Below are positions 56,478 to 64,000 of a DNA stretch of 64,000 bases, piece after piece. Position numbers and translations under genes: made by a program. The notes beneath the pieces were generated by a model. It was given only the letters and a program-made list of their open reading frames with translations. It was not told where the DNA came from and did no database searches. The stretch is from Thecaphora thlaspeos (lineage: Eukaryota > Basidiomycota > Ustilaginomycetes > Urocystidales > Glomosporiaceae). The stretch is taken from NCBI GenBank assembly GCA_900291925.1, contig UWYS01000012.1, forward strand, positions 620,001 through 684,000, in the 5' to 3' direction. Every line of letters begins with the position of its first letter. Within the stretch, counting starts at the first letter, position 1.

Positions 56478-58884
56478 CTACGACCATACGTCGAGCAGCA
56501 GCCGGCTCCTCTCCTTGAGAAGCTTGAGCTCCTTCCGGCCCGCCTCGGCCGACCTCTGCACCTCCTCGAGGATCCGTCCAAACGTCTCTTCGACGTCGTG
56601 CGCCATCCCCTTTGCCTCGCCGCAGATGTAGATGTACGCCTTACGCTGCAGGATGTCATCCGCCAGCTCCTTGCGCCGCTCCCAGATCAGGTCCTGCACG
56701 TACAGCTTCGAGCCGTCCGCCTTGAACTTCTCCCGGCTCACCGCCGTCTCCATCAAAAATCTGCCTTCCAGCTTCGACGCGTATTCGGGCCACTCGTCGC
56801 GGTACAGGAAGTCCTCGTTGCTTCGTCGGCAGCCGTAGAACAGCCAGATGTTGCCCCAGTCCTTGAGCGCCTCGACGGGCGACTGGCCGCTCTTCTCGCA
56901 CGCCTTCTGCGCGCTGCAGACGCGCTCCTGCACAAACGATCGGAACGGCGCAACGCCCGTCCCTGGGCCCACCATGATGACCGGGATCTTGGGCGACGTC
57001 GGCAAACGGAAATTGGAACGGCGGATGTGGATCGGCGCGCGGTACAGGCTCTCCTTGGTGTAGGCGCCGCGCGGACCGGACAGCTCGTAGCGCGGCATCC
57101 CGTGACGCGGGTCGCTCGGGCCCGACGCCTGCTCGCCGTTCTTGGCCATCTTGATGGCGCTGATAAAGTTGGTCGCGAGGCCGTGGACGTAGGGCGAGTC
57201 CTTGGAGCCGTCCGGCTGGTAGCGCAATACGACAGCTGTGATGTGGACCGACTTGGGGTGCATCTTGGGGCTAGACGAGATCGAGTAGAAGCGCGGGCCA
57301 ACGCGCGGGAGGTCCGAGATGACACGGTCAAAGGGGATCGCCCAGGCGGTCGCGCTGCCGACGGCATCGACCCGAAGGTCGTCGCCGACGATGAGCTGCA
57401 GCGCCTCGAACGTCTTGAGGCAGCGGTTGCCAATCTCGCCTTGGAAGGCCGCCTTGTCGCTGCCGATCTTTCCCAGCTTGGCGCGCGCCTCAGGCGTGGG
57501 GGCGTATTTGGCAAAGTTGTTGAGCGTCTGCCGCGAGGCGTGGGCGCTGATGTCGAGATAGTGGCGGAAGACGGCCTCGTAGGTGGTGGGAACGGGGAAA
57601 GGGACCTTGGCCAGAGTGGGGTCGAGCGACTCGACGTCAATGACCGTCTTGCGCTTGTCAAGCAGGCCGAGGACGGCGAGAGCGCGCTCAACCTCGTGCT
57701 CCGGGTTATGAGCCCATACGGCAATGTGATCGCCGTGCTGGTACGAGATCCCGGAGCCCTCGATGTCGAACTCGACGTGGACGCAGGTGCGGTTGGCGGT
57801 TCCCTCGACGAAGAGCTCGCGCGCATGGGTGATGACGGCGTTGTAAGGGTTCTTGGCATCGTGGATGCCCTTGGTGCCCAGCAGGGCGCGGGTCGAGAGC
57901 TCGCCGCGGTAGACCTTGTCCTCGGGGTGGTCGGCGACCTCCTTGACCTTGAAGTCGGCGATGTCGCCGCCGCCGCCTTCCTCGAAGCCGAGCGACGAGG
58001 CGAGCGTCTCGAACATGCCATCCTTCCATGCCAGGTAGTCCTCCTCCATACTCTTGTCGTCGTCGCCCTCGCCGCGCTCGCCGATGCGCTTGGCGCCGAG
58101 CGCCTCAAGGCGAGCGTCAAGCTTGCGCGCAATCATGTTGTAGTGCTCGTAGGTGCGGTTGCCCAGCCCAAAGATGACGTAGTTGAGGTTCTCGAGGCTG
58201 CTGCCGTTGGAGAACTGGACGTCCTCGCCCTCGAGGAACTCCATCAGGCCGACTGCGTTGTCGGTCGGCTCACCCTCGCCGTAGGTGGCCATGACGAAGA
58301 AGGCGACGCAGTCGTCGGGCAACTGGTCGAGCTTCTCAAACTCGTACTCCTCCGGGTCGCACACGAGCGACGAGGTGCCAAAGCGCGCCTTGGCCTCCTT
58401 GGCCAGCTTGGTGGCGTACTCTTCGGCGGTACCCGTCTGAGATCCGTAGAAGATGGCGATCCGCTTGTTCTGTTTTTGTTGGGTTGCGGATCGTCAAGCG
58501 GGTCCAGAGCGGGGAGAGCGCACAGAGGAAGGCAGCGATGCAGAAAAAAACAAAAACAAAAACAGAAACGGAAAAGAAGGAATAGAGCGATCGTCAGCCA
58601 TCTGCGAGCCCTTCAGCGCCACTTTCTCGCCCACCACCGGGCCGCCAGGGCCACTGCGCCACCCTCCGTGTGGCGCTCCGCTCGAGCTCGCTACTCACCT
58701 GAGACGTCAACTTTGCGACAAAATCGTTCGCTGCGGCATCCATGGACGCTGCGAGGCCCCCGCTGGCGATCTTTGAGCCAGCATCGGCAGATCTCTTCTC
58801 GGCAAAGAGGGTGCCGCGGAAGAGGTAGAAAAAGGCGAGGAGACCGCCGAGGGTGAGGATGATGATGTCGGCCTGTGTTGCCAT
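56478..58884 (-). CDS. NCP1: NADPH-cytochrome P450 reductase
   Basis: 725-aa ER diflavin reductase supplying electrons to P450 enzymes, including those of sterol synthesis. Exons 58884-58699 and 58469-56478, joined at LTSQ/NKRIAIFYGSQTGTAEEYA across a 229-nt intron. N-terminal anchor IIILTLGGLLAFFYLF. Flavodoxin domain: GSQTGTAEEYA, ATYGEGEPTDNA, FGLGNRTYEHYN. FAD domain: RFYSISSSPK and LATNFIS. NADPH domain: MVGPGTGVAPFRSF, FYGCRRSNEDFLYRDE, YICGEAKGMAHDV. It ends LLLDVWS, with the penultimate-position Trp that stacks on FAD. Length is normal for fungal CPR (about 690-730 aa). Confidence 0.95.
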
Positions 58885-60092
58885 CTTGGAGAGGCACTAA
58901 GGCGACAGGGCTGTCGGATGTCAGGCTCTCTGCAGCAGGGAAGGTAGAGGGGCGGCGCGGCGGCGATGGCCCAACGAGACGTTTCGAGACGATCTCGTGG
59001 AGTCTGCTCCAGTTTCGATGTGAATGTGTGTTGTGCGAGATCTGTATAGATGGCCCCCCTGCGATGGGAGAGAGGGGTTGTGAGTCGTTGCGGAAGGGAA
59101 GGAGGAGGGTGTGGTGGTGAAGAAAGAGAAGGACGAGGAAGGGTGACGGGGCCGAGGTAAAGCTGTGGCGTTCAAGAAGGGGCGGCGGCAGCGGTGGCGA
59201 AACGGACTCTGGGCTGGGCTGAGCTGATGCTGAGCTGCGTTGGTGATGGCCTTGTTTGGGCTGTGTTGACCCGGGCGGGGCGGGGGTTGGAGGCAAGCGC
59301 CGCCTCGTGTCACACCGAGGCGCCCGTTGTCGGCTCGCCCGTCTGGTCGGTGGGTTGAGGCAACGGAGGTAAGGCGGTCTCTGTGCTGGCCGCTGGCCGC
59401 TACCCGATGGCCGCTACCCGATGGCCGGGTTTCCTGCTCTTGCTCTTGACTTAGCTTGCATTCGGCGCGACTTCCGAAGGGCGGCCGGTTAGACGGATTC
59501 CAGCGTAAAGCTGCGCGTAACGCCAAGCGCCGACTTTCACACCACCCACCTCGCCCCCACCGACGGAAGGACACCGCGTCCGCCGAGAGGCTTTACAGTA
59601 CATACCAGCATGCTCTCCTTGTCGACGGCAACGACGGGCCACTCTCCAGCATGCGGGCATCGCACGGCCTCCGCCGCCATCGGCATCATCGCCACCACGA
59701 CCACGACAGGGGCCAGAGTGACATTTGCGATGCGATATGCTGCGGCTCTGAACAATATCGCGTATGGTACGACTTCTGGGCGAGATAATCTGGCCTGCAG
59801 GGAAAAGGCGGATCGCGCTCTATCGCGCGGCAGGGTGAGTCGGGAAACGCGCCCTGCGGCGCAGCGAATGCCGTCCTTACGAAGTGCCTCTCTCGTCACG
59901 CATTCGCACCGCAGCGCCTTCCACGCTCGCGTCGAGGAGCAAGATCAGGCCATCATCGTTTGTGCTGTACTGTAGTCTGGTGCATCGTAATGGTGTGTAT
60001 GTATCGTCAAGCCTTCTCCGAACACTGCCGGAGACAAGGCAAATGTACGGGGAATGCGGGGTATCGAATGAGCTGGGGGTTAGGGGGCGCTG
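58885..60092. other. CPR 5' flank and GPI3 3' flank
   Basis: 1.2 kb. A 14-bp direct repeat GGCCGCTACCCGAT lies at 59395-59408 and 59409-59422. Open frames up to about 120 codons on the plus strand near 59610 have no family similarity. No gene assigned. Confidence 0.45.
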
Positions 60093-62229
60093 TCAGAAGA
60101 GCCCTTCCATCGCTTCGTCATCCAGCATCTTGTTCTTCTCCTTCTCCTTCTTTCGTGCCTCCTTCAGTTCCGAGACCGTCTCCGATGGGTTCTGCCGCTG
60201 CGGTTGTCGATCCGAATGACGCAGCAAAGAAGGCGGCGTGTCGATAGCCTCGACGGGGAGGAACCATTCGAGGATCCTGAGAAAGAGCAGGTCGACAGCG
60301 ACAATGATGCAGAAAATCTTGCCTGCTATGATTCCACCTGCGTAGTACCTGTCAACGTCGTTTCCCACACCGCCATGGCCGAACAGGTTCGAGTGCGAGA
60401 ATTGTGTGTCAGTCCCCACCTAGATGTTTGCCGTGCGAGCTGTACGCTCAGGCGGGAGGAGGGCAATGGGCTCACCGTCTGAACCGCTCAGTCCTACTTG
60501 GGAACGGCTCCAGGACGACCTGGTCGTACACCTTCTCGAGTCTCGTTGCGACGTTCTTCCACGAGTACATCCTCCGCACCGCCTCGTGGTAGGTGATGGG
60601 ATCGTGCTGGCCGGATCGGACGTAGAAGATCGCATCTTCCATCGCTCGTACCACGTCTGGAGGAACAGACCTTTGTCCAACGTCAGCTACAGCACGAGCT
60701 AGAAGTAAAGGCAATTCAGACGACGAGCAAGGGGAGAAAGGGGGGGAGGGAACCTTACCATCCTCTTCTGGCTTCGCAAGCCTGACCATCCGGTCGGGCA
60801 ACACTTCAGGTACGCCGCCTACTTTGGTGCTGACGACGAACAGTCCCGCACAGGCTGCCTCGATGATGCCCGTCCCAAATGCCTCGGTCAGAGAAGTGTT
60901 GAAGAAAATTTGGCCGCGTGTTAGATGCTGTTGCCGTCGCCGAGGAGGATAAGATTCGGGGTGAGTCGAGACGAGAAACGATGAGCAAAGGCACAGAGAG
61001 AAAAAGAGGGAGATATCGCCGACACTTACAGCTCTAACATCACCCTGTCTCACAGCACCGACCAATTCGACTCGATCTTGGATCATGTATCGTTCTCGCA
61101 TCTGTTCCAGTTCGACACGTTTCGGTCCGTCGCCACCTATCGCACGAGCGTGCGTGTGTGTTTGAGGCAAACGTGTCGATATGTCAGGTTGCCTCCCGAC
61201 ACAAGGCCAAGCAAGAAGGACGAGGATGCTGATCCACCTACCGATGAGGAAGTATAGGTCATCATGACGCGCACAGAGGCGTGGGATGGCGGCGATCAAC
61301 AGGTCGATGCCCTTGCGGTACATGAGTCGACTCAGGACCACCACCGTCACTGTCGGTCCCCCAAACTCCAAAAGACGTCTTCTGGTCAGCTCTGCCTCAA
61401 TTATCTCTTTCTTCTTCTCTTCTTGTGTCCCTCGCATGCCGCAACACTCACGCCGAGTCCTGTCCACTCGCTCGGGATCCGGCTTGAAGTGTTCCGCCAC
61501 GACAGCATTGGGTATCACGGAAACCTTTCTGGGGTCGAGATGAGCGCGCAAAGTCGTATTCTCCTTGCTGTCTCGTCGTCGTCGTCGCCGTCGTCGATGA
61601 TCCGACACACTATCAGTCGCTCCTCTCTGCCCAATTTTTCAACACGACAGAACAACAGAACACTCACCCCGTATGACTGACCGCAACGACCGCATCCACA
61701 TCGCTCAGTACGAATCGCAACAGCTTGTTTGTCAAGATGGACGCAGCATCCGCAAAGCCAAAGAGGGAGTGATCTGTAAACACCGTCTTGAGTTCTAGCG
61801 TCCGCGCGTGTAAGATTCCTTCGTGCGCCATCGACGAGAGCGCCTGGTGTCCATGAACGACCTCGATGCGTTCCCGCAAAAGGATGGAGCGAAGCAGGGG
61901 GAAAAGGGCGAAAAAGTTGGGAAGTGTGTCTTGTCGAGCGATGACGCCATACGGGACGTAGTAGACCTTGAGACCAGAGGAGAGGTAGCGGATCCCGACG
62001 CGAGATGGCGGGTAGGCGTGCGTGATGATGATTACCTGGACGGCGCGAAGGGAGGTGGATGTCGTGAGGCCAAGACAAGCGACAAGGGGAAAGGGAAGGG
62101 ACGCGATGGTCTCACCTTGTGACCGAGATCCAGCAACGCCCGGCTGACGAGGTAGATATGGCCCTCGACTCCGCCGACATTAGGAAAGAAAAAGTCCGAG
62201 ACCATTCTGCTCGTTAACGGTCGGCACAT
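60093..62229 (-). CDS. GPI3: GPI3/PIG-A, catalytic subunit of GPI-GlcNAc transferase
   Basis: 472-aa enzyme that adds GlcNAc to phosphatidylinositol on the ER membrane, the first step of GPI-anchor synthesis. Eight exons on the minus strand: 62229-62116, 62035-61668, 61567-61452, 61349-61242, 61136-61030, 60927-60759, 60656-60476 and 60348-60093. Landmarks in order: [117 protein letters not shown], the EX7E motif in [22 protein letters not shown], and a C-terminal transmembrane helix ([18 protein letters not shown]). The start could also be the ATG at 62205, eight codons later. Confidence 0.93.
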
Positions 62230-62419
62230 CAGACGCACGCACCAGCCAGTTCAAACACAGCAGGAGCCAAGATAAAGGCCGTAGGGTTGGGACATAGTGT
62301 GGCAGACGGGCGGAGGGTTTCTAATGGTCAGCCAGCCTTGCTAAAAGTACATGTTTGAGGGGCTTCTGATAACCATAGAGAGACCAGGGGAGGAGGGGCT
62401 GAGGGGAGGTTTGTGACGC

Positions 62420-64000
62420 TCACGCTATGCTGTAGCTTGCTTTCCCTCCTGTCTTTCCGTCCTGCATCTGCTCCTGCTCCCGCTCCTGCTCCTGGCTGTG
62501 CATGGCGGCAGCGGGGGCGGCAAGATTGACGGCGTCTAAACCAAGCCTCCGCACGATCTCGGCGACTGCACCAGCCGCCTCGTTCGCCTCCTTCTCCTTA
62601 TCGGACACGATCGCGTCGATACGCTGCAGCGCCAAGAAGGCTAGCACTACCCTCGTCGCCAGGAGGTGCGTGGCGACGAGGTCGCCCGCAGCGTCATCGG
62701 CAGCGAGACGGTCGGAAAGTCGTCGCACCTCGACCAGGATACGTTGGACCAGCTCGGGGGAGAGGGCCGAAGCGGACGAGGATGCGTCAATCTTGCCAGA
62801 CATGATCGAGACGTAGGCTCGTCGGATGCTCGACTCCGGGTCGCGGAACTGGTTGGGCTTTTCTTCCGCGAACAGCATCGTTGAAGGTGAGAAGGCTTCG
62901 GCGAACTCGCCCTCTGTAAATGCGCCGGTTGTCGGTTGAAAAGGGAGAGGAAGCGTGAACAGGTTAGTATCTATCGACCATAATAAGAACGTCACAAGGC
63001 AGGACAAGGGTCAGCAAGTGATGGACTCACCGGACGCTTCACGTGTAGGGGCCAGCTGCGACCAGACGTGCTTGGCCCAGACGGTGCTGGTGGCGGTCGC
63101 GGCATAGTATCGCGCCATCCAGGTCCATGCGCGGTCCGTGCTGACCTCGCTGCTCGCGCCACCGCTGCGCGCGATGCGGGTCAGAGCCGCAAGGTTGGCT
63201 GATGGCTGCTTCTCAGAGACCTCAGTGGAAGAGGGGGCAGCGAGCACGGTCGCGGAGACGGCGATCGTTTCGCCAATCATGGCGGCCGCCTCAATCCTGA
63301 CGTCCTCGTCATCGTCCGTCAGCAGGTTGATGGCAGCCAGGCGCGCCGCAAAGACGTCCGGCGACTCGTTGCCGAGCAGATCAACGGCCGAGGCGGCGGG
63401 GAAGAGGAACCGGCCCATGGTGCGCAGCGCCTGTCCGGCGGCCTCGCGCGACTGGACGGACTCGTACTCGCCGGCGCAGCGAGCCACCGTCTTGCACCAC
63501 CTCTCGACCGCCGCCTGCCTGACGCCCGTCTCGGCGTCATTGGCAGCGCACAGCGCAGAGCAGAGGCCTCCGATGTACGGGAGCAGCGCCTCGCGCAGCG
63601 GCACGATGGGCGTCGACCTGGCCACCTTTGTCAGCTCCTCGATCGCATCAGTGAGTGCCGACGTGCTCGGGAAGAGGGCAGATGCAAGGCCAAAGTCGGA
63701 CGGCGAAGACGGTTGCTCATCGTCAGCGGCGGCGGCGGCGGCGGGCGGCTTTGTCATCGTCAGGAGGACGTGCAAGACCTCCGCCGCATTGACGCGCACC
63801 CAGATGCCCTCCTGCGCATCGCCGATGCTCTTGTGGATCTTGCGGCCAAAGTCGGACAGCAGCTGCTTGGAAGCCACCGCCGTCGAACCACCAGTGAAGG
63901 TGGCCCGCTTCAGCGAGGCGGCTTCGTCGCTCGCTATCGCCTCGAGGACGGCGAGACGGACGTCTTCGACAGGGTGGGAGACGAGCTCGGAGCAAGAACG
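62420..64000 (-). CDS. 3' part of a THADA/TRM732-like HEAT-repeat protein (5' end outside the window)
   Basis: Open from the window edge. Exon 64000-63031 joins exon 62913-62420 (GTGAGT donor, TTTACAG acceptor, junction ASGE/GEFAEAFSPSTMLF). About 488 residues are visible. Helical repeats are evident: VEDVRLAVLEAIAS, DAQEGIWVRVNAAEVLHVLL, NDAETGVRQAAVERW, INLLTDDDEDVRIEAAAMIGE. The segment MLFAEEKPNQFRDPESSIR resembles a C-terminal motif I recall from THADA/Trm732 (DUF2428) proteins, which partner the tRNA 2'-O-methyltransferase Trm7. That identification is tentative. The last codons (SYSIA, stop at 62420) overlap a GTGAGC, so one more short exon is possible. Confidence 0.6.

Noticed and set aside
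56451..58856. 801-codon plus-strand open frame antisense to the P450 reductase
   Set aside because: The minus strand carries unmistakable CPR motifs; the plus frame is a mirror of a GC-rich codon pattern.

Overview
The window is nuclear DNA of a filamentous or yeast-like fungus, most likely a basidiomycete. The coding sequence is GC-rich. Genes carry short introns, mostly about 80-120 nt, with GTGAGT-type donors and CTGAC/CTAAT-like branch sites. Every gene I recognise is a conserved eukaryotic housekeeping gene. GC content, intron style and the gene set fit the smut relatives (Ustilaginomycotina), but that placement is an inference. I see no rRNA, tRNA, intact transposon or viral sequence.

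Layout, left to right: a Vps3844-domain ER/vacuolar membrane protein (413-2013, +); an IKS1-type membrane kinase with two easily missed 3' exons (2771-5467, +); the HIT-zinc-finger snoRNP factor BCD1 (5744-8041, -); the DEAD-box helicase RRP3 (8520-10235, -); SAGA adaptor ADA2 (12083-14640, +); orotate phosphoribosyltransferase URA5 (15347-16105, +); a 1,886-residue sacsin-like ATPase protein (17022-22825, +); mitochondrial pyruvate carrier MPC1 (23269-23991, -); a NIPA-type Mg2+ transporter (24890-26992, -); a NIMA-family kinase (28070-31452, -); a TMEM41/VTT-domain membrane protein (32351-34361, +); proteasome alpha-4 PRE6 with a 7-nt microexon (34652-36566, -); a large coiled-coil protein (38063-41867, +); a Golgi-pH-regulator-type channel (41944-44247, -); a broken type-B carboxylesterase (45083-47102, +); DASH subunit DUO1 (47574-49156, +); a small unrecognised gene (49421-49892, -); a DUF1749 alpha/beta hydrolase (51150-52244, +); oligosaccharyltransferase subunit OST5 (52554-53227, -); a MAM3/CNNM protein (53764-55739, -); NADPH-cytochrome P450 reductase (56478-58884, -); GPI3/PIG-A with eight exons (60093-62229, -); and the 3' part of a THADA/TRM732-like gene running off the right edge.

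There is no operon logic. Related themes do recur: ribosome/snoRNP biogenesis (BCD1 and RRP3, adjacent), ER glycosylation and GPI anchoring (OST5, GPI3), divalent-cation transport (NIPA, MAM3), mitosis (NIMA kinase, DUO1), and endomembrane proteins (Vps3844, TMEM41-like, GPHR). Several pairs are divergent over shared promoters (RRP3/ADA2, NIMA kinase/TMEM41-like, PRE6/coiled-coil, GPHR/esterase) and others are tail to tail.

The observations most worth following up are the domain layout of the sacsin-like protein (N-terminal Hsp90-type ATPase, CUE-like segment, C-terminal HExxH), the 7-nt microexon in PRE6, the hidden hydrophobic C-terminus of IKS1, a three-unit hairpin-bearing repeat upstream of MPC1, and the multiply disabled esterase with an RDEL-like tail.

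All exon boundaries were placed by eye from splice consensus, frame phase and remembered family resemblance. None was tested against transcripts or databases.
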